The translations under genes and the position numbers were made by a program. Shown here in pieces: positions 51,378 through 60,203 of a stretch of DNA of 64,000 nucleotides. Numbering within the stretch: position 1 is the stretch's first letter; each line of letters begins with the position of its first letter. This DNA comes from CTSoil-043 sp963821235 (GTDB taxonomy: Bacteria; Chloroflexota; Limnocylindria; Limnocylindrales; CSP1-4): the NCBI GenBank assembly GCA_963821235.1, contig CAWGCS010000001.1, forward strand, positions 1,364,001-1,428,000, written 5' to 3'. The notes beneath the pieces were generated by a model. It saw nothing but the letters and a program-made list of their open reading frames with translations. It was not told where the DNA came from and ran no database searches.

Positions 51378-51625
51378 GCGCGCGGCGTCGGGCCCGAGGG
51401 CGGATGATCCGAGGCCGTGGTGATCGCATGGGGGGAGGTCACACGAAAGCGGGCATTCCGGCACTTCCAGGCGTCGGCCGGGGAGGGGCGATGATCCGGG
51501 AGCGCCGGGAGCCTCGGCGGCGAACCCCACGATGGACTGGAGCACATTGGCGTGACCGTGGACGGCGTCAAGGCCTCTCTGGCGTCGTTCCACGCCCAGG
51601 GCCTGCGGTGGACGGAGCCGTCCGC

Positions 51626-52519
51626 GTGAACCGGCTCCGCCCCTTCACCCTCCACCAGCCGACCTCCATCGAGGAGGCGGTGCGGCTGCTGGCGGCAGAG
51701 AGCGGGGCCGCCCGCCTGCTCGCCGGCGGCACGGACCTGCTCGTCGACATGAAGCTGGGAAAGGTGCGGCCGCCGGCCGTCGTCAACCTCAAGCGGATCC
51801 GTGGCTTGGACCGGATCGAGCGGGTCGAAGGGGGCACGCGCATCGGTGCACTGGCGCGGATCTGCGCCATCGAGGTGTCGGCCCTGGTCCAGGAGCGGTA
51901 CCCCGCCCTCTGGCAGGCGTCCCGCTCCCTCGGCACCCGGCCCGTCCGGAACCTGGCGACGATCGGGGGCAACCTCGGGCGGTCGTCCCCGGCCTCGGAC
52001 ATGGCGCCCCCGCTCATCGTGCACGGGGCCCTGGTCGAGGTCGAGGGCCCGGCCGGACGCCGGTCCGTGCCGATCGAGGAGTTCCACGTCCGGCCGGGCG
52101 TCTCCTGCCTCGCCGCCGACGAGATCATCACCTCGGTCTTCCTGCCCGACCCTTCCCCGCGGACGGGATCTGCCTTCCGCAAGCTCGGAAAGCGGGGCGG
52201 CGGCTGGGACATCGCCCTCGTGGGCGTCTCGGCCGGCATCGTGCTGGACGAGGCCGGCGAGGTCGCCGAGGCCCGGATCGCGCTGGCCTCGGTGGCGCCG
52301 ACGACGCTGCGCGCCCGGGCAGCAGAGGCATCGCTCCGCGGCCATCCCCCCTCCGAGGAGCGCCTCGCCGAAGCGGCACGGGCGGCCGCCGACGAGGCAC
52401 GTCCCATCACTGACGTGCGCGCCAGCGCCACCTACCGCCGATCGCTGACCCGGGTCCTGGCCCTGCGGACCTTGCGCGACGCCGTCTCCCTCGCTCAGCA
52501 GGGGGCACGGCGCCGATGA
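51626..52519 (+). CDS. Molybdenum hydroxylase FAD-binding (medium) subunit
   Basis: 297 residues from GTG 51626. CoxM/XdhB-type FAD subunit: FTLHQPTSIEEAVRLLAAE, LLAGGTDLLVDMKLGKVRP (FAD pyrophosphate loop), ATIGGNLGRSSPASDM (second FAD loop), and a CO_deh_flav_C domain at the end. It takes electrons from the [2Fe-2S] subunit. The longer frame upstream is not supported. First gene of a three-gene operon with ATGA and TGATG junctions. Confidence 0.93.
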   Translation: MNRLRPFTLHQPTSIEEAVRLLAAESGAARLLAGGTDLLVDMKLGKVRPPAVVNLKRIRGLDRIERVEGGTRIGALARICAIEVSALVQERYPALWQASRSLGTRPVRNLATIGGNLGRSSPASDMAPPLIVHGALVEVEGPAGRRSVPIEEFHVRPGVSCLAADEIITSVFLPDPSPRTGSAFRKLGKRGGGWDIALVGVSAGIVLDEAGEVAEARIALASVAPTTLRARAAEASLRGHPPSEERLAEAARAAADEARPITDVRASATYRRSLTRVLALRTLRDAVSLAQQGARRR

Positions 52520-52983
52520 TCCCCCTGACCGTGACCGTGAACGGGGCCCGCCACGACCTCGAGGTCGCGCCCAACGTGACGCTCCTGGAGCTCCTCAGGG
52601 AGGCCCTCCACCTGAAGGGGGCCAAGGAGGGCTGCGGCGTGGGCGAGTGCGGGGCCTGCCTCGTCCTCGTGGACGGGGAGCCGGTGAGCTCGTGCCTCGT
52701 CCTGGCCGCCGACGCCGAGGGACGGGACGTCCAGACGATCGAGGGACTGGCCCGGGACGGCGCGCTCGACGCGGTGCAGGCCGCCTTCGTCGAGCACGGT
52801 GCCATCCAGTGCGGCTACTGCACGCCCGCGATGGTGCTGGCGGCGTCGGCGCTGCTCCGCACGACCCCGCACCCGGATCCCGCGGAGACCGCCGAGGCGC
52901 TCGCCGGCGTGCTCTGCCGCTGCGGGACCTATCCGAAGGTGCTCGCCGCGGTCCGGGCCGCCGCGCTGAAGGGGATCGCCTGA
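52516..52983 (+). CDS. Molybdenum hydroxylase [2Fe-2S] (small) subunit
   Basis: 155 residues. Plant-type ferredoxin cluster C40-x4-C45-x2-C48-x11-C60 (KEGCGVGECGACLV) and the second helical cluster C99-x2-C102 and C134-x-C136 (QCGYCTPAM, LCRCGTYP). It carries electrons from the molybdopterin site to FAD. Coupled to both neighbours. Confidence 0.96.
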   Translation: MIPLTVTVNGARHDLEVAPNVTLLELLREALHLKGAKEGCGVGECGACLVLVDGEPVSSCLVLAADAEGRDVQTIEGLARDGALDAVQAAFVEHGAIQCGYCTPAMVLAASALLRTTPHPDPAETAEALAGVLCRCGTYPKVLAAVRAAALKGIA

Positions 52984-55283
52984 TGACCTCCGTGGGCACG
53001 CGGGCTCCCCGGGTCGATGCCGTCGAGAAGGTCACCGGGAGCGCCGCCTTCGGCAGCGACCTGGCCCTGCCGGGCATGCTCCACGGCGCGGTCCTGCGGA
53101 GTCCCCACGCCCACGCCCGGATCGTCGCGATCGACACCTCGCGGGCGCAGCGGGCGCCCGGCGTGCGGGCAATCGCCACCGGCCGGGACTTCCCCTTCAC
53201 CTTCGGCGCGTCCATCCGGGACCAGCCGTTCCTGGCGATCGACCGGGTCCGCTTCGTGGGGGAGCCGGTCGTGGCCATCGCCGCGGACACCGAGCTCCAG
53301 GCGCAGGCGGCGCTCGACCTCGTCGCCGTCGAGTACGAGGATCTGCCGGCGGTGCTGGACGCCCGGGCGGCGCTTGCCCCGGATGCCCCGCTCGTCCACC
53401 CGGACCTCCACGCCTATCCCCGGGGCGGCCACGAGATCGTGGCCCACAGCAACGTCAACACCGTCGCTCGCTTCAGCCACGGCGACGTCGAGGAGGGCCT
53501 ACGGCAGGCCGATCTCGTCTTCGAGGACGAGTTCACCGCCCAGGCCCTGAGCCACGCCGCGATGGAGACCCACGTCGCCGTCGTGGAGTACCACCCGGCC
53601 GACCAGGGGTACACGCTCTGGGTTCCGACCGATCGGCCGTTCCAGATGCGCGGCGAGCTGGCCGCCGCCCTCGGCCTCTCGAGCAGCCAGGTTCGGATCG
53701 TGGTCGGGTACGTCGGCGGGTCGTTCGGCGGCAAGAACACGCTCGTCGCGGAGGCCGCCGCCGTGGCGCTGGCTCGATGTGTTCCCGGGCGCCCCGTGCG
53801 GGTCGAGCTCTCACGCGAAGAGGACCTGGTGGCGTCGCAGGTCCGCATGCCGGCGTTCATCCGGCTGAAGACCGGTGTCAGGCGCGACGGCACGCTCACC
53901 GCCCGTCGGGCGGAGCTCCTTTGGGACGGCGGAGCGTACGCCTCCAACGCGGTCGGGGTCGCCATTCGGGGGCCGAAAGCCGTGTTCGGCCCCTATCGCA
54001 TCCCCGCCGTCGAGTACGAGTCCCGGATGGTGTACACGAACCGCCAGCCGACCGGCTCCTACCGAGGCTACGGCACCACGCAGGCGGCCTGGGCCTGCGA
54101 ATCGCAGATGGACATGATCGCCCACCGGCTGGGGATCGATCCGCTCGAGATCCGCCTGCGGAACGGCTACGAGGACGGCGATCCCTGGATCAATGGGCAG
54201 GTGATGCGCGGGATCAACGTCCGGGAGACGCTCGCGCGGGTCGGGCGCGAGATCGCGTGGGGCACGGTCGACCGCGCGCCCGCCCCGCACCTGCGCCGCG
54301 GCAAGGGCCTGGCCACGATGGTCAAGGAGACAGCGACCCCGACGAGCTCGAACGTCCTCCTCAAGATGGAGCAGGACGGCCGGGTCGTGGTCCTGTGCGC
54401 CGCCCCCGAGATCGGGGCGGGCCAGGCGACCGTCCTCTGCCAGATGGCCGCCGACGCCGTCGGCGTCCCCCTCGACGCCGTCTCGCTGCCGGCCGCGGAC
54501 ACGGCCACGTCCCCGTTCAACGGGCCGGTCGCGTCGAGCCGCACCACGTTCCACGTGGGAAACGCGATCCGCACGGCCGGCGCCGAGATCCGGCGCAAGG
54601 CGCTGGCCCTGGCCGGCGACGTCCTGGAGATCGATCCAGCGGACCTCGACCTCCGCGACGGGGTCATCGTCGCGCGCGGCGTCGGCCCCCGGGTCACCCT
54701 CGGCGAGCTGCTCGGGCGCTACGGCTTCGAGGGCTACTCGCTCGTCGCCGAGGCCCGCTACAGCAGCGCGGGATCCGCGCTGCTGGCGGCCGATCCCGGC
54801 CTCGAGCCGGTGAGCACGATCTTCTGGATGATCAGCACCCAGGCGGCGGAGATCGAGGTCGACATCGAGACGGGCGTGATCCGGGTCGTCAAGGTCGCCG
54901 CCGCCGCCGACATCGGCCGGGCGATCAACCCGACCGGCTGCGAGCAGCAGATCGAGGGCGGCGTCGTCATGGGAATCTCGAACACCCTGTTCGAGGACCT
55001 CGTCCTCGACGGCGGGCGGATCGCGAACGGGACGCTGGCCGACTACAAGCTGGCGACGATCCAGGACGTGCCGGAGATCGTCCCGATCCTCGTCGAGTCC
55101 GACCATCCCGAGGCCCCCTTCGGGGCGAAGGGGATCGGGGAGCCGGCGGCGGCCGCGACGGCCCCGGCGATCGCGAATGCGCTCTTCGACGCGGTCGGGG
55201 TCAGGATCAAGGACCTCCCGATCACCCCGGCCAAGGTCCTCGAGGCGATCGAGGCGAACCGGGCGGCGGACGCCGCGGAGTAG
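52983..55283 (+). CDS. Molybdenum hydroxylase molybdopterin-binding (large) subunit
   Basis: 766 residues. Xanthine dehydrogenase/aldehyde oxidase family: RVDAVEKVTGSAAFGSDLAL, GYVGGSFGGKNTLVAEAAA, TGSYRGYGTTQAAWACESQM (active-site loop; not the CoxL CSFR or GAGR forms, so a true CO dehydrogenase is unlikely), GAGQATVLCQM and the catalytic Glu in FGAKGIGEPAAAAT. It hydroxylates a purine, N-heterocycle or aldehyde. No cofactor-maturation or MobA-like gene is in the window, so the cofactor is supplied from elsewhere. Confidence 0.94.
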   Translation: MTSVGTRAPRVDAVEKVTGSAAFGSDLALPGMLHGAVLRSPHAHARIVAIDTSRAQRAPGVRAIATGRDFPFTFGASIRDQPFLAIDRVRFVGEPVVAIAADTELQAQAALDLVAVEYEDLPAVLDARAALAPDAPLVHPDLHAYPRGGHEIVAHSNVNTVARFSHGDVEEGLRQADLVFEDEFTAQALSHAAMETHVAVVEYHPADQGYTLWVPTDRPFQMRGELAAALGLSSSQVRIVVGYVGGSFGGKNTLVAEAAAVALARCVPGRPVRVELSREEDLVASQVRMPAFIRLKTGVRRDGTLTARRAELLWDGGAYASNAVGVAIRGPKAVFGPYRIPAVEYESRMVYTNRQPTGSYRGYGTTQAAWACESQMDMIAHRLGIDPLEIRLRNGYEDGDPWINGQVMRGINVRETLARVGREIAWGTVDRAPAPHLRRGKGLATMVKETATPTSSNVLLKMEQDGRVVVLCAAPEIGAGQATVLCQMAADAVGVPLDAVSLPAADTATSPFNGPVASSRTTFHVGNAIRTAGAEIRRKALALAGDVLEIDPADLDLRDGVIVARGVGPRVTLGELLGRYGFEGYSLVAEARYSSAGSALLAADPGLEPVSTIFWMISTQAAEIEVDIETGVIRVVKVAAAADIGRAINPTGCEQQIEGGVVMGISNTLFEDLVLDGGRIANGTLADYKLATIQDVPEIVPILVESDHPEAPFGAKGIGEPAAAATAPAIANALFDAVGVRIKDLPITPAKVLEAIEANRAADAAE

Positions 55284-55291
55284 CGCCGGCG

Positions 55292-55990
55292 TCAGTAGCG
55301 ACGGCCGCGCTGGCGGGCGAGGTCGAAGGTGGCCGTGTCGGCGACGGCCATGACCGCCATCGTGCCGGCCTGGACCGGATCGCCGACGACGAGGTCGACG
55401 TGGTCGGTGATCGAGCCGACCATGTTGAGGGCGATGACCGGGATCCCCACGGCCCGCAGCTCCTCGGCGGCCACGCTGATGTCGCCGCCCATGATCGAGC
55501 CGGCCAGCACGAGCAGCCGGGCCCGGGGGAGGTCGGCGACGGCGCGGACCGCACCGGCGATGTTCGCCTCGCCGACGAGGGGGATCGTGTCGACCGAGAT
55601 CCGCTCGCCGCGGAGGTTGTGACGGTCGGCCTCGCTCACCGCGCCGAGGGCGACCTGGGCGACCTGGGCCCCGCCGCCGACGACGATGACGCGCTTGCCG
55701 AAGATGCGGTGGAGGGCCCGGGTCGGGCGGCGCTCGCGGACGTCCGCGGCGCCCGCGACGGTGGCGTCGACGGTCTCCTCGGGGAGCCCCTCGATCTCGA
55801 TCTCGGTCTCGACGGCGAAATGGCCGCCCTCGGTGTCCGCGCCCAGCCGGCGGACCGTGCTCATGGTCCGGACGGTCCCGCCAGCCGCGGCGACGACGGC
55901 GAGGATCGCCGGCAGCGCGTCCGGCCGGTCCTCGTGGACGACGCGGATGGCGACGGTCGGCGGCAGCGCGGCGGTGCGACGGGGGCTCAT
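55292..55990 (-). CDS. ACT domain + DUF5612 protein
   Basis: 232 residues from ATG 55990. The N-terminus is an ACT-like domain (VAIRVVHEDRPDALPAILAV, then GGTVRTMSTV). The rest is a Rossmann-like DUF5612 domain: RIFGKRVIVVGGGAQVAQVA, GEANIAGAVRAVADLP, RLLVLAGSIMGGDISVAAEE and VIALNMVGSITDHVDLVVGD. DUF5612 is best known from methanogens, where its job is unknown. It follows a separate ACT gene by 25 bases, so the two may form one ligand-binding complex. Confidence 0.8.
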   Translation of the reverse strand: MSPRRTAALPPTVAIRVVHEDRPDALPAILAVVAAAGGTVRTMSTVRRLGADTEGGHFAVETEIEIEGLPEETVDATVAGAADVRERRPTRALHRIFGKRVIVVGGGAQVAQVALGAVSEADRHNLRGERISVDTIPLVGEANIAGAVRAVADLPRARLLVLAGSIMGGDISVAAEELRAVGIPVIALNMVGSITDHVDLVVGDPVQAGTMAVMAVADTATFDLARQRGRRY

Positions 55991-56015
55991 CGGGACTCGG
56001 TCCGCAGGCGCTGGG

Positions 56016-56294
56016 TCAGCGGTCGGCCAGGCCGCGGGCCATGTCGGCCAGCGAGCCGGGCGTCGCCAGGCCGTGCGGGTCGGTCGGGTCGTGCTCGTCG
56101 AAGGCAACGCCGAGCGCCGTCAGGGCCTCGCGAGTGGCGGTGGCATCGCTGGTGGTGATCATGAGCTCGCCGTCGGTGTCCTCCGCGACGCCGACGATCC
56201 CCGTGATGTTGACCCCGCGATCGGCGAGGGCCTGCGCGGCGCGGGCGAGCGAGCCCGGGCGATCGTCGAGGCGGACGGTGAACCAGGCGGACAT
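56016..56294 (-). CDS. Stand-alone ACT-domain protein
   Basis: 92 residues. It opens with the ACT pattern FTVRLDDRPGSLARAAQALA, DRGVNITGIVGVAEDTDG and LMITTSDATATREALTALG. ACT domains bind amino acids to control enzymes. No enzyme domain is attached; the neighbouring ACT-DUF5612 protein is the likely partner. Confidence 0.88.
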   Translation of the reverse strand: MSAWFTVRLDDRPGSLARAAQALADRGVNITGIVGVAEDTDGELMITTSDATATREALTALGVAFDEHDPTDPHGLATPGSLADMARGLADR

Positions 56295-56382
56295 GGGGCC
56301 TCCTCTGCTGGCCGGGTCATCGTACCGTGCCGCGGAGCCGACCGGCAGGCCCGGAGCCCGGGACGTCGTCGCGCCCCCGCGC

Positions 56383-56388
56383 TACGAT
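56383..56388 (+). promoter_or_regulatory. -10 box (TACGAT) near a leaderless start at 56398
   Basis: TACGAT is followed by 9 bases and ATG 56398, with no ribosome binding site. Confidence 0.4.
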
Positions 56389-56397
56389 CAGCCCACG

Positions 56398-56805
56398 ATG
56401 CCCGCCATCCCCGGCCCGACCATCCAGGTCTTCGGCCTCGCCGATTCGCAGCCCACCCGGGCCGCGCTCCGCTTCTTCAAGGAGCGACGGGTGGACGTCC
56501 AGCTCGCGGACCTCCGCCGCCGCCCGATCGCGCCCGGGGAGCTGCGGCGCTTCGTCGATCGGCTCGGCGTGCGGGCGCTGGCCGACGCGGACGGCCGGGC
56601 CTGGCGGGAGGCGGGCCTCGGGTACCTGCGGATGGACGACGCCGAGCTGGCGGAGCGGCTCCTGGCCGACGTGCGCCTCCTCCGCCTGCCGCTGGTCCGC
56701 AACGGCAACGCGTTCACGGCCGGCCCGGCGGAGGCGACCTGGCGGTCGTGGCTCGCCCCGGCCGTCGCCCCGGCGCCCGTCCGCGCCTCGACGCGGACTC
56801 CCTGA
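56398..56805 (+). CDS. ArsC/Spx-fold protein lacking the redox cysteine
   Basis: 135 residues. Fold-level match to the ArsC/Spx family: IQVFGLADSQPTRAALRFFK in place of 'iyg..sCstCrkA...L', VDVQLADLRRRPIAPGELRR, and RLPLVRNGNAFTAGPAEATW matching the family's 'pLlkRPiv....vG' end. The catalytic Cys position reads Ala-Asp-Ser-Gln, so arsenate or disulfide chemistry is not possible by the known mechanism. It may be a binding or regulatory member. Confidence 0.75.
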   Translation: MPAIPGPTIQVFGLADSQPTRAALRFFKERRVDVQLADLRRRPIAPGELRRFVDRLGVRALADADGRAWREAGLGYLRMDDAELAERLLADVRLLRLPLVRNGNAFTAGPAEATWRSWLAPAVAPAPVRASTRTP

Positions 56806-56822
56806 GACCCCGGAGACCTGCC

Positions 56823-57719
56823 ATGCCCGACCGCGGCGCGCATCCATCCGAGCCACCATCCCGCTCCGACGAGTCCCGGGCCGACACCCGCGCCACCGCG
56901 GGCGAGCCGATCACCTCCGGGCGCGATCGCCTGCGGGCGGGCCGCCTCGTCGTCCGCCGGGAGGCCGTGGAGCGGCAGGCGCCGGCCTCCGCGGGGACCG
57001 CGGACGAGCGGTTCCTTCGCCGCATCCGGGCGCCCTTCACCGACACGGATCCCTGGCGGGTCCTGCGCATCACCGCCGAGTTCGTGGAGGGCTTCGACGC
57101 CCTTGCCGACGTCGGGTCGGCGGTCTCCGTCTTCGGCTCCGCCCGGGTCAGTGAGGACGATCCCCTCTACGAGACCGCGCGGCTGCTCGGCGGGGAGCTG
57201 GCGAAGGCCGGCTTCGCCGTCATCACCGGCGGTGGGCCGGGCCTGATGGCGGCGGCGAACCGCGGCTGCCACGAGGCGGGCGGCTTCTCCATCGGCTGCA
57301 ACATCGAGCTGCCCCACGAGCAGTGGCTGAACCCGTGGGTCGACCTCGGCGTGGAGTTCCGCTACTTCTTCGCCCGCAAGACCATGTTCGTGAAGTACGC
57401 CGACGGCTTCGTGATCATGCCGGGCGGCTTCGGGACCCTGGACGAGTTCTTCGAGGCCCTGACCCTCATCCAGGTCGGCAAGATCCGCCACTTCCCGGTC
57501 TTCCTGGTGGGGACGACGTACTGGCAGGGCCTGCTCGGCTGGCTGCGGGCGACCGCGATCCCGGCCGGGATGCTGACCGAGGACGAGCTGGCCCTGGTCC
57601 GGCTGTCCGACGACGTGGCCGAGGTCGCCCGCGAGATGCGCGCCTTCGTCGACGCCAACGGCGGTCGCCGCGACCGGGCGGGAGCCGACCCGGACGCCTG
57701 GGTGGATCCGGACGCCTGA
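56823..57719 (+). CDS. LOG-family (TIGR00730) nucleoside monophosphate phosphoribohydrolase
   Basis: 298 residues. After a disordered N-terminus (about 85), the core reads VSVFGSARVSEDDPLYETAR, AVITGGGPGLMAAANRGCHE, GFVIMPGGFGTLDEFFEALT, which includes the diagnostic GGGPGLMxAxNxG and PGGxGTxxE motifs. The family was formerly called lysine decarboxylase-like and cleaves cytokinin riboside monophosphate or other nucleoside monophosphates to free base and ribose-5-phosphate. The ATG has no strong ribosome binding site (GAGACC nearby). Confidence 0.93.
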   Translation: MPDRGAHPSEPPSRSDESRADTRATAGEPITSGRDRLRAGRLVVRREAVERQAPASAGTADERFLRRIRAPFTDTDPWRVLRITAEFVEGFDALADVGSAVSVFGSARVSEDDPLYETARLLGGELAKAGFAVITGGGPGLMAAANRGCHEAGGFSIGCNIELPHEQWLNPWVDLGVEFRYFFARKTMFVKYADGFVIMPGGFGTLDEFFEALTLIQVGKIRHFPVFLVGTTYWQGLLGWLRATAIPAGMLTEDELALVRLSDDVAEVAREMRAFVDANGGRRDRAGADPDAWVDPDA

Positions 57720-57822
57720 CGGACACCTCGGGTTGAGGCTGCTCGAGAAACGGAGGTTCGGCTCGGGCGTCGTCTATCTCCGGTACGAGACCGTGAGCCA
57801 GGCTGGCTGACCGGCCGGCCGC

Positions 57823-59649
57823 TCAGTAGGGGAACGTCGTTCCCCAGGCAAGGGCCGGGTCGGAGAACCACGCCGTCGGCGTGAACGACCGGCCGTCGGA
57901 GACGAAGCGCCAGGCGTCGCTGCCCAGCGGGAGGCCGAACTCGTCGACCCCCCGGTCGACGAGGGCGACCAGGTCGGCGCGCCCGTCGCCCGTCAGGTCG
58001 GCCGTGCTGAAGCGCGAGCCGGCGAACGAGATGGGCACGGGGGCGGTGAAGTAGAGCGGCGAGAAGGCCATCGACGACGTGCCGGAGGCATCGCTCGAGG
58101 AGCGCTGAACGATGACGCGGATGCCGTCCTCCCCGCTGCGGCGGATGACGATCAGGTCGTCGCGACCGTCTCGCGTGGCGTCCCCGACGAGGGCCCGGAA
58201 CGCGTCGGGCGCCGACGGCTCCGTGCCCCAGGAGGCGAGGTCGGCGAGGAGGCCGCTGGGACGCGACTCGGCGACTGCGAGGTCCGTCGTGGCCGCCTCG
58301 AGCGATGGGGTGAGGACGACGAGGTCGCCTCGCCCGTCGCCGGTCAGGTCGCCGGCCAGGAAGGTGGACGTCGCGAGGTCGGCCGCCACTGCCCACGTCC
58401 GGGCGACGGGCTGGAAGTCGGTGCCGCTGGAGGCCGCGACCTCGAGGGTCGTCGACGGCGGGCCGCCCGGGGCGTCGGGCGTCTCGGGCGGGGTCGCGGG
58501 CCGGAGCCGCACGATGCCGGCGTCCGCCCGGCCGTCGCCGGTGAAGTCTGCGACCACCAGTCGGTAGGCCTCCGGAGCGACGGTCGGCGGGACCGTCCCC
58601 GGATCGGGCGCCGCGGGATCCGGCGTCGCCGGATCGGCCGGGGCAGGATCGGCCGGGGCAGGATCGGCCGGGGCCGGGGCGATGACCTCGCGCCACCAGG
58701 CCGTGGCCGGCTGCAGGCCGGCGTCGCTGCCCAGCATGACCTCGAGGGCGATCCCGTCGTCCGTCCGGACCAGCTGCACGAGATCGCTGCGGCCGTCCGC
58801 GTCCACGTCGCCGGCCGCCCGGCCGAGGAGTCGCTCGGGCGGGGTCGTCGCGACGGCGTTCCCGGTGGCGGCCGCGGACGCCACGATCGACGTCGAGATG
58901 CTGGCCGCCGTCGACACGAGGGTCGCCCGGAAGGCCGTGTCGGCCGTGTAGATCCGGGCGGTGGTCTCGCCCGTGTCCGGGGCGACGCTGATGGCGGCCA
59001 GGTCGCCGCGGCCGTCGCCGGTGTAGTCGCCGGCCCCGGGGACGACCCACGAGACCCAGCTGTAGAAGCGGCGGGCGAGCGTCTCGGCCGTGTCGCCATA
59101 GCGACGCACGCAGTCGACGGCGTCGCGCTGGTAGAGCCGCCAGCCGTCGAGGCTGGCCGTGCACGAGCCCGTCCCCGGCCGGTAGCCGGTCATGATGAAG
59201 CGGTCTCCCTTGCGGAGGCTCACCCGCCACGTCGCCTCGATCGCCGCGAGGTGGGAGGGCACCAGCGGGCGTCCCGGCGCGTACAGCTGGTCCCGCGTCG
59301 TGTCCACGACGTCGTAGCAGCTCCCTGCGGGATCGCGGCCGCCGCGCCAGACCATCGCGAAGTACCAGCCGTACTGCTTGACGGCGATGGCGCCGATGCG
59401 CAGCGCGGCATCGGGCGCGGTCCGGCCCCACTCGGAGGCCATGACCGTCTCGACGTATGCGCGGAAGGGCACCGTCACGGTGCGCCTCGCCGCCGTTCGG
59501 TAGACCCGGATCGACGTCGGCGGCACGAGGGAGCTGGTCCAGCCCGTGCATTCGGCCGACGCCGCCCGGCTGGGCTCCGCGCTGGGGAACGCGAGAGCCC
59601 CCAGGGCGATCGCCAGCGCGGCGATGCCCCTCAGGAGGCGGTTTGACAT
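57823..59649 (-). CDS. Secreted SpoIID-domain protein with FG-GAP-like repeats
   Basis: 608 residues. Signal peptide (LLRGIAALAIALGALAFPSA). Residues about 40-210 are a SpoIID-like domain (VTVPFRAYVETVMASEWG, then AALRIGAIAVKQYGWYFAM), as in the peptidoglycan lytic transglycosylase of spore formers. Then six 'D-x-T/D-G-D-G-R-x-D-L' calcium-type repeats (GDYTGDGRGDL, GDVDADGRSDL, ADFTGDGRADA, GDLTGDGRGDL, GDATRDGRDDL, ADLTGDGRADL) that should form a beta-propeller. A short Ala-Pro-Ala-Asp repeat separates blades. Probably wall-modifying and extracellular; not evidence of sporulation. Confidence 0.85.
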   Translation of the reverse strand: MSNRLLRGIAALAIALGALAFPSAEPSRAASAECTGWTSSLVPPTSIRVYRTAARRTVTVPFRAYVETVMASEWGRTAPDAALRIGAIAVKQYGWYFAMVWRGGRDPAGSCYDVVDTTRDQLYAPGRPLVPSHLAAIEATWRVSLRKGDRFIMTGYRPGTGSCTASLDGWRLYQRDAVDCVRRYGDTAETLARRFYSWVSWVVPGAGDYTGDGRGDLAAISVAPDTGETTARIYTADTAFRATLVSTAASISTSIVASAAATGNAVATTPPERLLGRAAGDVDADGRSDLVQLVRTDDGIALEVMLGSDAGLQPATAWWREVIAPAPADPAPADPAPADPATPDPAAPDPGTVPPTVAPEAYRLVVADFTGDGRADAGIVRLRPATPPETPDAPGGPPSTTLEVAASSGTDFQPVARTWAVAADLATSTFLAGDLTGDGRGDLVVLTPSLEAATTDLAVAESRPSGLLADLASWGTEPSAPDAFRALVGDATRDGRDDLIVIRRSGEDGIRVIVQRSSSDASGTSSMAFSPLYFTAPVPISFAGSRFSTADLTGDGRADLVALVDRGVDEFGLPLGSDAWRFVSDGRSFTPTAWFSDPALAWGTTFPY

Positions 59650-59723
59650 TGGACGGCCGACGGTAGACGGCTTGGGCCGGGCTGTCAAACGGGAATGCCC
59701 CGTGCAGGTCCCGGGGTCCCCTC

Positions 59724-60203
59724 CTACGGGCGGGGGAAGGCGACCTCGACCATCCCGTCGCGCACCCGGACGGGGTAGTAGCGGAGGCGCCGGATGCGGG
59801 TCAGGCGGCGCGCCTCTGCCTTCAGTCCGGCGGGCTCCGGCTTCGGCTCGGCGCCGGGCGGCGACCAGGTTGGGTGGGCGACGCCGTCGGCGTCGAGCCC
59901 ACCGGTCGTCGGCACCTGGACGGTCGCCCCGGTGCACAGGTCGAAGCGCCCGCTGTGGAGCGGGCAACCGACGACGCAGCCCTGGAGCCGCCCCAGCGAG
60001 AGCGGGGCGGACATGTGGGGGCAGCGATCGTCGGTGGCGAGGATCCCCTCCGGGACGTGGGCCAGGAGCACGTCGAGGTCCCCCCGCGTCACCCGCACGA
60101 GGGCGCCCGGAGGGAGCTCCGCGGCCGGCAGGACCGGCTCGAACGGAGCTCCCTCCGTGCCCGGTGCGGCAAGGTCGGGCGGCGTCGGAGCGACGCGGGT
60201 CAT
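59724..60203 (-). CDS. Rieske [2Fe-2S] ferredoxin-like protein
   Basis: 159 residues. Small Rieske domain with ligands CPHMSAPLSLG and CPLHSGRFDL, as in nitrite reductase small subunit or dioxygenase ferredoxins, and no membrane helix. A basic C-terminal tail (LTRIRRLRYYPVRVRDG) follows. The start overlaps the MFS stop (ATGA), so it is made with the exporter and could serve an unseen oxygenase. Confidence 0.9.
   Translation of the reverse strand: MTRVAPTPPDLAAPGTEGAPFEPVLPAAELPPGALVRVTRGDLDVLLAHVPEGILATDDRCPHMSAPLSLGRLQGCVVGCPLHSGRFDLCTGATVQVPTTGGLDADGVAHPTWSPPGAEPKPEPAGLKAEARRLTRIRRLRYYPVRVRDGMVEVAFPRP

Noticed and set aside
52983..55283. Carbon monoxide dehydrogenase (CoxL)
   Set aside because: The active-site loop lacks the CSFR or GAGR signatures and no cox accessory genes follow.
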